A stretch of 64,000 nucleotides of DNA from positions 76,427,004-76,491,003 of the forward strand of contig NC_090280.1 in the NCBI RefSeq assembly GCF_037392515.1, in the 5' to 3' direction. The position numbers and the translations under genes are program-made. The DNA is from Haliotis asinina. Taxonomy: Eukaryota; Mollusca; Gastropoda; Lepetellida; Haliotidae. Below the pieces are notes generated by a model. The model ran no database searches, was not told the DNA's origin, and saw nothing but the letters and a program-made list of their open reading frames with translations. Positions 55,473 to 64,000 of the stretch are shown piece by piece (positions within the stretch are counted from its first letter, which is position 1; the number at the start of each line of letters is the position of its first letter).

Positions 55473-55570
55473 TGATGGTGGTTAAAGCGTTCTCTGAATC
55501 CCGGGATGGGTACAATGTATGAGGTACAGTTCGGGTATCACCTCCGTGATACTGCTGAAAACGGCTTTGC
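55473..55570 (+). mobile_element. tRNA-headed SINE (family A) with internal deletion
   Basis: GATGGTGGTTAAAGCGTTCT jumps directly to GAATCCCGGGATGGGTACAA TGTATGAGG, losing about 20 bases between the A and B boxes, and then continues to GTGATACTGCTGAAAACGGC. The ACTC tail is missing. Confidence 0.7.
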
Positions 55571-55827
55571 CTGGTTGAGCAGGCACTACACCTAGGCTGT
55601 CTCCTTGTCCGCAACCCACATTATTTTTACTTAATCCTAGCCCTATTTGTAACGCAAAGATTTAAATAAAGCAAATTTAGATTATCCTCCGGTTCTAATC
55701 TGAATCGCGGTTCTTTTCTGTATGCAATGACATCGTTGAAATGCAAATCTAATGCCAGAGCTGTGTTCAGAGATATACATTTTTCATTAAAAACAACCGA
55801 CGAATGATTTTGGATGATAAATGAAGA

Positions 55828-55962
55828 ATCTCACCCAAGTGTCTACTGATATCAAATACATGTATATCAACACAAAACGTTGATAAAGGCAAGCCTCGGA
55901 TATTTGTTAGTTTATCAACTTGTGTTGATATATTTGATATCAGTAGACACTTGGGTGGGAGT
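55828..55962 (+). mobile_element. Foldback MITE, family 1, copy 2
   Basis: The left arm AATCTCACCCAAGTGTCTAC TGATATCAAATA (55828-55859) and right arm 55931-55962 (TATTTGATATCAGTAGACAC TTGGGTGGGAGT) are inverted with only two or three differences. Inside is a second inverted pair (ATATCAACACAAA and AACTTGTGTTGATAT). The interior AACGTTGATAAAGGCAAGCC TCGGATATTTGTTAG matches the copy at 856-980 on its minus strand. It is much better preserved than that copy, so it is probably younger. Confidence 0.85.
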
Positions 55963-55964
55963 CT

Positions 55965-58930
55965 CTATGTATCTCCTTACAGCACAAAAGAAGTAAACGG
56001 TCACCCGATTCCTTGATATAAACATGGTTAATTAACCTGGAATGACATGACAAATATAGAAATGTGAAAGAACCGGATGGGCTTTTTTTTAACTTCGAGC
56101 GACAGATATATTTGAACGTAGTTCAAAGTGTCCGAATATATCTATTCAATAATGCTGGAAAGATCAAAGCTGTGGGGTTTTTCAATCAAATTAAAGATAC
56201 GGTGCTGCGTGTGAAGAGTGTCAGTCAATAAACATACGAATGTTGCTCTTAGTTGGTAGGTAAAGGTTAGCCTATCCAGAACTGATTTAGGAAAATCGAT
56301 AACAAAATGTCCTAATTAGAATAGAACATACCTGAACAGGTAAATGTAGCTGGATACAGGGGTTGCCCTGGAACGCGGGGAAGAGTGTATGTAGTGAAAG
56401 TTTACCTGAGGGACAGACTCTCAGCACACATGTACTCACGACAGGGAAAGGGAGACTGTTACCAGGCATAGTGCTAAAAAGATCTGTATTATCGAAATGT
56501 GCATTAAACAAATACCGGTTTATAGAGGTTAGCGGAATACTGTAACCTGTAACTGTAAGATGGGTTGTGTTACGTAAGGTCACAATTAAAGGTGAGCCCA
56601 ATATGTTTTCTAAACATTTAAACAAATGAAATTTAAACAAATACTGAATTTCGCATTAAAGACCTTCTTTGACATATGTGTGATCTCACAGTGACATGCC
56701 TCGTTCAACTTGTTCCCTACCGGCTGTGACTTCTCCTTACCCAAACTATGCACAGCAAGCTGCCCTAGTCTGTCCGACAAGTGGTTTCATGTGTACACAC
56801 TTGGTCGATCAGTTTGTACAGCTGTATATTCAACAGACCTGGGCTTAGTCTCTGAATATGTATAATTTTGATAGTAACAAACAAACCCATTTTGATTGAA
56901 AAGGAGATCCAGGGAGACCAGAGATTCAGAACCTGAGGAAATCTAGACTTGCTTTGCTTCATTTAAGGTTTTAGCACTGGAAAGAAGGCTTGGCATTAGG
57001 TAAAATAATGTGTTTCAGGGACTGTGAGAAAGACTCTATATTCAACGTCACATTCATTTATTATAAATTCTCTGTTGTCAATACATTTATGTTTATATAC
57101 ATACAATGTGCTAAACCCACTTCTGGTTCACTCACTCACTCACTCACTCTAGTTCCTATGTGTTGGTACAGGGAGTTGTATTATGGCAAGAACGGTACAA
57201 ACCTTTACTCAAACGTACAACACAATTAGACAAGACATAATCTGAAGCTTCTCCATTACTCAAGCATGAAAAGGTAGGAGGATACGCGAACATAACTGGC
57301 CGTAATTACCATCAAACATCGTGTCACGTGACAAATTAGTTACATTTCCATTATCTATGTATTGTGTTGAAATACTACAGTGAGTTTGCATTGTCTCTTT
57401 GAGAAATATAAATTATGTTATTATTTGTGCAATGTATTCAGTATTAAAAAGGATTTCTACATTTGGTAGGGTTCGCAAACTACTGCGCATAATACTACTG
57501 CAGTTCTCGCTTTTGTGGCGTAAAATAATACTCACTTTATAACTACATTAAGAAATTGTTGCGCTAGATGCCTTTACAGTTTTCACCAATGCGACCTAAA
57601 ACAATACTCTTCACGATATGACATTCAGTTACTGCTGATGTTATGACTACTGAGACGTAAAACAACACTCCCTCACCTGGTAGTAAGCATGGCAACAGAT
57701 AACAAGCACATGCCTCAGTAATACGCAAGCTAATATTTGCTCAGGCTTTACACGACCTCGTGTGACATTTGCCCACAAATCTGAATACTTTTTGTATGCT
57801 ACGCATATTTTCAGAAAAAGTAGACTAGAAATTAATTCACCCCACGAATCTACATTTAATTGAACACACTCGTCCGAGGTCAGTTTAAGATCTAACCTTG
57901 TCGTCCATGTATAATATTGTGCCAGACTTTAAACCGCTTTCGGCCTTTGAAACTCGACCCCTTCTTGTGGGGTGTACATAATTTGAGCGGGTATTGGTCT
58001 ATTGAAACTCAGCGGTGCGAATCATCTGTGGAGGCTTATGGTGCCGTTACACACAGCCCATAGCGAACCACTGCTTGGCAAGTACGTATCTTGCTGAAAC
58101 GACATAATTTTCTCAGAAATCTATTAAATATTTTAAACCTACCTGTAATATTGAATCTGACTGATATATGGTCCGTCAGTCCCACATAGCTGACTGTGTT
58201 TCACCTGAGTGTCTGTCACCTTTTGCTACCTGGTTCCTTCTCTCACCTGTGTTTCTAAGGACGCCGCGCAGACCTGTTTGCGGCAGCTATCCCACAATTC
58301 AGCTCGGGGATTAAATACACCGGTTATTGTGACGGGGCGCGCTCCACATAGTAAACGTCGTGTGTGATGTTGTCGCTCGCGACGAGTGACGGGATTATAA
58401 TAGAAATATCTTGGTTTCCATGGAAACCCTGCAGCCTAAGATCCATTAACCTGCTGACATATTTAAGAAAAGTAGCAATAGGTCGTTGCTAATATTTACG
58501 AGAAATGAAGTCCTTATTGGCATCCTGTTAAAGTGCAGAAATTATGCAATGGCATTTCTCTTGGCTGCTTGTTGCCACCCACTTGCTTCACTTCATTCTC
58601 ACGCACGTCTCTTCCCAGATGTTAATCTTATTCTCCATATCAACTCTTCTTTCTTTTTTTATCATTGTCCAGTCTATATTGTTCATCATCTACATACTTC
58701 TCAAAGGAACGGAATGCCAAGATAAGATGGGCAGAGTTACGCCCCATAGGAGCTCAAGGATTCTGCGATCACCAGTTCGAATCCTGAGTTCGAACGTGTT
58801 AGCATCATGCCATGCCCGCGAATTTGATATGAAAAATCCTTGCAATCTGAAATCCGAAATATGTAGCTATTTTACATTACATTGCACTACACACATAATT
58901 TCATAAAATTATTACACAAGCTCAAACATT
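55965..58930. other. Intergenic DNA with no supported gene
   Basis: The 117-residue minus frame at 56287-56640 starts with ATG but is not recognised. The hydrophobic plus frame at 58544-58906 is AT/pyrimidine-driven. A short CACT run lies at 57128-57149. A loosely repeated phrase (GCGTAAAATAATACTC, GCGACCTAAAACAATACTC, GAGACGTAAAACAACACTC) occurs at about 57520, 57590 and 57654, a decayed repeat of about 65 bp. Confidence 0.4.
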
Positions 58931-59158
58931 TAAGAGAGTTCAGATATTCTTCCCACAAACCAGTAATGTGTTTAACATTCAACACCTACGCTACCTCGGA
59001 CTCTACTCCCTTACGGCAGAGGCGGGGCAGTCTAGTGGTTAAGAGAGTAGAGTTCAGATATTCTTCCCACAAACCAGTAATGTGTTTAACATTCAACACC
59101 TACGCTACCTGGGACTCTACTCCCTTACAGCAGAGGAGGGACAGTCTAGTGATTAAAG
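58931..59158. repeat. 114-bp tandem duplication containing a SINE head
   Basis: Two copies (58931-59044 and 59045-59158) of a unit reading AGTTCAGATATTCTTCCCAC … CTACGCTACC … CTCTACTCCCTTAC and ending in the family-A SINE head (GGCAGTCTAGTGGTTAAGAG). They differ at only a few positions. The second copy runs on further into the SINE (GTGTCCGCTCGTCACGCCGA ATG). This suggests the unit was duplicated from a truncated SINE and its flank. Confidence 0.88.
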
Positions 59159-59360
59159 TGTCCGCTCGTCACGCCGAATGTTCAGTTATCAATGCATTTA
59201 AGTTCAGTTAATTCTGTCTTTGAGTGAGTATATATACTACTTGACCCCTTGACGGCGCTATTCCCGTTACCCCATAATACGGATGGTGGAGAGAAATAAG
59301 ATCAAACAGCTGAGGTAAATACAATGAATGGCAGGGCTACTTCCTGGTCCCATCTCCCTG

Positions 59361-59790
59361 GCGGGGTAACTTAGTGGTTAAAGCGTTCAGTCGTCACACC
59401 AGGGTGTTCGGTTCCCAACATGGGCACGACCCGTGAAGGTACCGGAGTAGAAGAGGCCTTCATCAACCCATGCTTGCCATAAAAGGCGATTATGCTTGTC
59501 GTAAGAGGCGAGTAACGGGATCAGGTGGTCAGGCTCGCCGACTTGGTTGACACATGTCATCGGTTCCCAGTTACGCAGATCAATGCTCATGTTGTTGATC
59601 ACTGTATTGTCTGGTCGAGACTCGATTATTTACAGTCCGCCACCATATAGCTGGAATATTGCTGAGTGCGGCGTAAAACTAAACTCACTCACTCCCCACA
59701 TGGGTACAACGTGTGAGGCCCATTTCTGGTGTCCCCTGCCGTGGTGTTGCTGGAATATTGCTAAAAGAAGAGTTAAGCTACACCCACTCA
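59361..59790 (+). mobile_element. tRNA-headed SINE (family A) interrupted by a nested SINE
   Basis: Left part 59361-59427: GCGGGGTAACTTAGTGGTTA AAGCGTTCAGTCGTCACACC, B-box region GGTTCCCAACATGGGCAC. Right part 59694-59790: CCCCACATGGGTACAACGTG TGAGGCCCATTTCTGGTGTC through GTGGTGTTGCTGGAATATTG and a short tail. The 14-bp string CCCAACATGGGCAC / CCCCACATGGGTAC is present on both sides of the intervening family-B SINE. Confidence 0.9.
59428..59693 (+). mobile_element. Family-B SINE nested inside a family-A SINE
   Basis: Full length: GACCCGTGAAGGTACCGGAG, GGCCTTCATCAACCCATGCT, GTCATCGGTTCCCAGTTACG, GTCTGGTCGAGACTCGATTA, tail GTGCGGCGTAAAACTAAACT CACTCACT. The 14-bp duplicated target (59414-59427 and 59694-59707) is part of the host SINE. 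The insertion is therefore younger than its host. The duplicate copies differ at two positions, so it is not brand new. Confidence 0.92.
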
Positions 59791-59934
59791 CGTTTGTTCT
59801 CAAGAGTTGCAACAAGACAGAATTGTTGTATCACAGGACCGGCAACAGTTTCATACGTACACTTACAAAACAGCTTAATTAAAAACCTAGACGTTTCACT
59901 TACTTAAGTAAAAAAGACGGAAGCAGTCGCATCG

Positions 59935-60053
59935 TGAGTGAGTGAGTTTAGTTTTACACCGCATTCAGCAATATTCGAGCTCTATGGCGATGGTCTGTAC
60001 ATAATCAGGTTGCATGGGTTGCTGAAGGCCTAGTCTACCTTCATGGGTTAGTG
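59935..60053 (-). mobile_element. Family-B SINE with a large internal deletion
   Basis: The tail GTGAGTGAGTGAGTTTAGTT TTACACCGCATTCAG and first core (GATGGTCTGTACATAATC) jump straight to the head-side phrase GCATGGGTTGCTGAAGGCCT AGTCTACC. Around 130 bases are missing. The flanks carry a 9-bp duplication GCATCGTGA at 59929-59937 and 60054-60062, so the deletion is inside the element and may predate its insertion. Confidence 0.85.
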
Positions 60054-60064
60054 GCATCGTGATC

Positions 60065-61690
60065 TGATTGAAGTCCACATTGAGCTCAAATAGTTCCATC
60101 GTCATCCTGGCCTAGTTTCCTGTACTCCGTGACTGTCCAGCTGCAGTTTCAGATGTCTGATGCCTTAGCTGACGTTTTCACTGCGCTGTTTTCTCACTAT
60201 TCATCTGGCCTTGCCTATCTTTATCTGGTGGATTCTGCGATGGACTGCAGAGTTGCGCCCCTTAGACGTGTTCCCGCAAAGACCGTTGGCTGGAGATTCG
60301 ACCATTGGTTGTACCATTGGTTGTAGCCAAGATAACCTTGCTCCTCTATTTCACAAAAACAGTAAACACAAAACAAAATCTTTTCACTCACAAACACTCG
60401 CGCAGTCATCAGTACTCGTTCTGTTTTATGCATCCTGACTCACCTTTCTGCATTGTTTTCTGCCCATCCTTACGTTTTTGTTTTGCAGTTTTCTCTTTCC
60501 CTTCACCCCACCCGTGCTGTGAGTGTGTTAGTTGAGTTCTAAAGGAAACATGTACTCTAATAGGGTACAAATGCAAAATCACTTGCTGACATCGTTATAA
60601 ATGAAACCCCGTCATTAAAAATGCTCATTTCGATCTTCAATTACCTTAAATCGACCTTTTTGTCAACAGTACAAAATTCTCAGCCGCAAACGAAATTTCA
60701 ACCAATCAGAGCGGCGCGTCTCTGTGACGTAATAGTGGGTATAGAAATGGGGGTCTGTGCAGTATTCATCTACGTTTCAGGGGTTGAACTATTTCGTTTA
60801 CAGGTTTGTACAAACCTGAAATCGCGAAAGCTGTTGAGAAAAATGAAAGCTATATGTTCTCACAATCTACTATGACTTAGTTTTGTCTCCTGCTTTGCCT
60901 AGTATTCGAGTTACAACCCTTGTTTTCATAGACAATTCTGTCAAAATCACTTGGTGTCGCTAGGTTGTAATGGTGGTATAAACCTACACGTTATTTGTCA
61001 TCATTCACTTGATGCTCAGTTAATGAATTTATAACAGGTATAATTATTGGTAACGCCAGTTAGATTACCCGACAAAGGCCCCCATTTGGCATTTCTTTTG
61101 TCTGGACCGATTAAAGGATTAACCGATAACACGCTGATTGATTAATTAGTTTTATGGGGATTTAAATGAGAGATTTGTCAAAAGGTAGTGTTTATGTATG
61201 TACATTTACTAATGTATACTGAATACACTCTGTCGTGTCTGTGTCTATGTAAAACAACGCCCTTCTTTCAAAGGATTAACCGCCAATATATTGATTGATT
61301 GCTCATTATTGGCTAACTAAATAATGACGCACATTATGCAGTTAGTTGCCAGGTGTGCTATCTTGGGTAACCAATGAAAGTATACAGCAATGTGAAAAAC
61401 CTGAAACGACACATCACGATTTCGTATATTAGACTGTTAAAAGATACATCACTTGGGAAATCTGTAGATGAATTATATATCACTTGTTTTTGTGGATATT
61501 GATGGATACATTCCTCAAAGAAGGTAATATCCTGACATTTCTCCTATAACTTTAATTTTAATATTTGCATTTTTGTTTTTAATATGTTGTCGTAGCTTTC
61601 AACAGAACCATTGTTTTCGTCGTTAAGTGTAATGATGCAGACGACATACACTAGGGTGTGGGTGCGAAATATGATTCATATAGGAAAACT
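60065..61690. other. Intergenic DNA with no supported gene
   Basis: A phrase AAAGGATTAACCG…TTGATTGATTRMTYA occurs at about 61113 and 61270, a weak 157-bp direct repeat. GC-richer sequence with CAATCAGAGCGGCGCGTCTC at about 60705 is unremarkable otherwise. The open frames at 60129-60535 overlap each other in different frames and are not recognised. Confidence 0.4.
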
Positions 61691-61691
61691 A

Positions 61692-62400
61692 TGAAATGGC
61701 GGCGACCGGTCTTGAGATGAATGCTATTTAAGTTTGTTTTCACCGACAAAAGGACAATTACTTTCAACTGGTAGTAAAATATGTATTTTATTGATGGACA
61801 TTAGGATTTTACATGACATTACTTATAACATAACAATTTCACTCTTAGAAGTGAGGTGGAGGTCAATATAACATTGCTTGCAATATGAATGTCACTTCGA
61901 CCCCAACCTTTGCTTCCTTGGAAGAAGTCCTTATGTTAAAAGTTGTGTCATGCAAAATCCTTTTGGCCATGATTCAAATGCGTATTTATCTACTAGTAAA
62001 AAGTAGTTTTGATTTTCTAACTTGATGAGAACAAATCATAATCTCAATAATTCTAACGGACTTTAGCCCGTGACTTCACGATTTTCAAAAATGGCGACGC
62101 CCTGTCTGAGGATGAATGCTATTTAAGTTTGTTTTCATCGACTTACAAAATCAAAATTATTTTCTATTGGTAGTAAAATATGTATTTTCTTGATTGACAT
62201 TAGGATTTTACATGACATTGCTTATAACATAACAATTTCAGTCTTGGAATCAGTCAATATAAGGGGTCAATGTAAGATTACTTACGATAATATTGTCACT
62301 TCGACCACAACCTCGTTTCCGAGGAAGAAAGCGTTATATCCACTCAAAATCCTTTTGGTCAGCAATGTGTAGTAAGCAGTCTTGATTTTATAAACTCGAT
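61692..62400 (+). repeat. Diverged 395-bp direct repeat (two copies)
   Basis: The second copy starts about 395 bp after the first. Shared strings in order: ATGGCG-CG, GATGAATGCTATTTAAGTTT, GGTAGTAAAATATGTATTTT, GACATTAGGATTTTACATGA, TTATAACATAACAATTTCA, TGTCACTTCGACC, AAAATCCTTTTGG. Short insertions and substitutions separate them. Neither copy has an open frame of note. They could be monomers of a larger dispersed element or an old tandem duplication. Confidence 0.85.
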
Positions 62401-62916
62401 GAAACTCCATTTTCTATCCTGGAAGCGTGGTAGGGGGGCGAACCATCCGATTTAGTGTATACCACAGGCTTCCACGAAGCTCACTTCGCACACACTAACA
62501 GCCAATTTAAGCACAAACTAGGGAGTCTGGTGGAAATCTGTGCATAGTGACACCATCACCCGACCCCAAGGAACAATTGACGGCAACACAACAATTCGGC
62601 ATGTCTTTGGTGACGTCGAGAAATCAGCAAAATGACGTGCGTCCTGCACATTTTCTATACATCTAATTGGAAAACGTTCCTTCTACCATAGTGACATCAC
62701 TGTAGGGCTCGGGCGACAGAGTTACGTAACCTGTCTGCGGTTTCGTTTGCGGGCGAGAGAGAAGCAGACGGCTTTTCAGCAACTTTTAAGCGCTTGGTAT
62801 TAATTAACCACAAGTTTTTTTAAAAAAGAAAATGGTATTTCGTTTATGACTAACCAAACGTCTTTCATATGCAGTGATAAAAAGAGTACCAAAAAATGAG
62901 TTTAGTGGTCCTTTAA

Positions 62917-63149
62917 GCCGTTTTACGCCGCACTCAGCAATGTATATGCTTGTTGTAAGAGGCGACTAATGGGATCGTGTGGTCAGACTCGCTGACGCGT
63001 TTGACACGTCATCGGTTCCCATTTGCACAGATCGATGCTCATGTTGTTGGTGACTGGATTGTATGGTCCAGACTCGATTATTGACAGACCGCCGCCATAT
63101 GGCTCGAATATTGCTGAGTGCGGCGTAAAACTAAACTCATTCACTCACT
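62917..63149 (+). mobile_element. Family-B SINE lacking its 5' part, with an inverted tail piece in front
   Basis: The core and tail are good (GCTTGTTGTAAGAGGCGACT … CATCGGTTCCCATTTGCACA … GTATGGTCCAGACTCG … GTGCGGCGTAAAACTAAACT). Instead of the first 50 or so bases of the element there is CCGTTTTACGCCGCACTCAG CAAT, the tail in reverse orientation. The result is an element with its tail sequence at both ends. Confidence 0.85.
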
Positions 63150-63174
63150 AAGTTCTATGTAAATTAGGCATTAC

Positions 63175-63289
63175 CATCCATGTGTTCTCCGAACTTTCCA
63201 CGAGCCTCCGATAAACATCTTCTCTTCACGTCGAGCAGCAGGGTCACACCGAGCACCGCCATGAATGGTCCTGTTGTCATGGTAACCAT
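63175..63289 (-). CDS. Candidate first coding exon of an unknown membrane-anchored or secreted protein
   Basis: An ATG in good context (A at -3, G at +4) at 63289 opens MVTMTTGPFMAVLGVTLLLD VKRRCLSEARGKFGEHMD. A hydrophobic stretch is followed by Lys-Arg-Arg, as in a signal anchor or signal peptide. The frame reaches a possible donor (G/GTAATG) at 63174, or simply closes three codons later. I found no convincing second exon at lower coordinates. It may be a chance frame of 41 codons. Confidence 0.2.
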
Positions 63290-63299
63290 CATTCCATTA

Positions 63300-63644
63300 T
63301 AAATCTACGCTTCCCATCTGTTCAGCTAGGTTCCTTCAAATCAACGCTGCTGAAGCGAAAACTAGGCACACTCTCACAAATCGGGCCATTAGCTCGAAGG
63401 AAAAGTAATCGTTCCTTCTAAAGAGGGGGATTCACCTTAAATGTAATAAACCATCACGCTAGTCTGATCAAATGAAATAGTCCTCAATAACTTCAATTTT
63501 AATCGGTGTAATTGCGGACATCTATCAGCTTCAAAGGCGCCCCTTTAGACGCCGAATTTACCAGGAGGTTTGAGAACAATGAAAATGCGGTCGTAATGCG
63601 TCGTATTTAGTAAGTTGGCTCATCACAGACATCCTTCCTCAGAG

Positions 63645-63741
<97 letters not shown>

Positions 63742-64000
63742 ACAGCCCCTTTGCTTCTCTCGTGTGTCCATTTTATTTTGAAAATGACTTGTTCTGGCTA
63801 AAAACAAATGTGAAATGTTAATGTCAATTGCTGGCTTCGACTATTACACTGTGTTGTTTTTAAGTCGATATATATCTGAGTGTCCAGATAAACAAACAAA
63901 ATGATTGGTGTGAATGTGCTGTAGGTAGTATCAAGGAGACTTTAATTATACAGATTGTAGATTATCCCTGGTAATACACACCTGCAGTGTGGCAGGGAGA
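63300..64000. other. Right edge: AT microsatellite and unremarkable DNA
   Basis: Apart from the AAAT microsatellite (63647-63742) I see nothing. If the candidate exon at 63175-63289 is real, its promoter would be here. Confidence 0.35.
63647..63742. repeat. (AAAT)n microsatellite
   Basis: About twenty-three uninterrupted AAAT units. It is the complement of the TTTA run in the dioxygenase intron; such runs often mark the 3' ends of retroposons, but no element is evident beside this one. Confidence 0.97.

Larger units (their letters stand above)
52590..55825. other. Intergenic DNA with SINE fragments and no supported gene
   Basis: Family-A and family-B SINE pieces are listed separately. Between them I see no spliced or single-exon gene. 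The frames at 53146-53409 and 53885-54259 are partly SINE-derived. Confidence 0.4.

Noticed and set aside
58544-58906. 120-residue hydrophobic plus frame as a membrane protein
   Set aside because: The hydrophobicity follows from T-rich codons; a second overlapping frame is equally open and no promoter or splice site stands out.
1-64000. LTR retrotransposon, LINE coding region or rRNA genes
   Set aside because: I found no long direct terminal repeats with PBS/PPT, no recognisable reverse transcriptase motif and no rRNA-like conserved sequence. Small fragments could have been missed by eye.

Overview
The window looks like nuclear DNA of a marine gastropod, most probably an abalone (Haliotis) or a close vetigastropod. 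The reasons are spliced genes with GT-AG introns, AT-rich intergenic DNA, and many copies of two short SINE families that share one 3' tail (…GCGGCGTAAAACTAAACTC followed by ACTC repeats). I associate that tail with abalone sequences, but the species is an inference from memory and not a search result.

Layout. At 2.3-8.7 kb lies one large minus-strand gene with an uninterrupted 1959-codon reading frame. It encodes a DEAH-box RNA helicase fused to a C-terminal RING-IBR-RING (RBR) ubiquitin ligase. From 10.0 to 13.9 kb there are two minisatellite arrays (28-bp and 55-bp units). From 14 to 23.5 kb there is gene-poor DNA with SINEs and simple repeats. At 23.5-25.7 kb there is a two-exon plus-strand gene for a phytanoyl-CoA-dioxygenase-like Fe(II)/2-oxoglutarate oxygenase, with a TATA box, initiator and poly(A) signal in place. 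From 26 to 38 kb there are repeats, including a 41-bp minisatellite (31.7-33.5 kb) and a 53-bp satellite whose unit is largely a 32-bp near-palindrome (36.5-37.36 kb). At 40.0-42.6 kb there is a minus-strand gene of at least three exons, pieced together from phase-compatible splice sites. It encodes a Pro/Ser-rich protein I do not recognise. At 43.2-44.0 kb there is a decayed Tc1-like transposase. At 48.8-50.4 kb there is an apparently whole 1.6-kb Tc1-type transposon with an open 341-aa DD34E transposase, terminal inverted repeats and TA flanks. From 50 to 64 kb the DNA is mostly SINEs, foldback MITEs, tandem duplications and AT microsatellites.

How it fits together. The three host genes do not form an evident pathway. 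The helicase-E3 fusion is the most functionally suggestive gene, because it joins RNA unwinding and RNA binding to ubiquitin transfer in one chain. The rest is a record of transposition: at least five MITE or foldback families, two SINE families with nested and tail-to-tail insertions, and tandem arrays, of which two appear to have grown from dispersed elements (the 53-bp satellite from a foldback MITE, the 41-bp array beside a SINE remnant). I saw no clear rRNA, tRNA, CRISPR array, LTR element or LINE reading frame.
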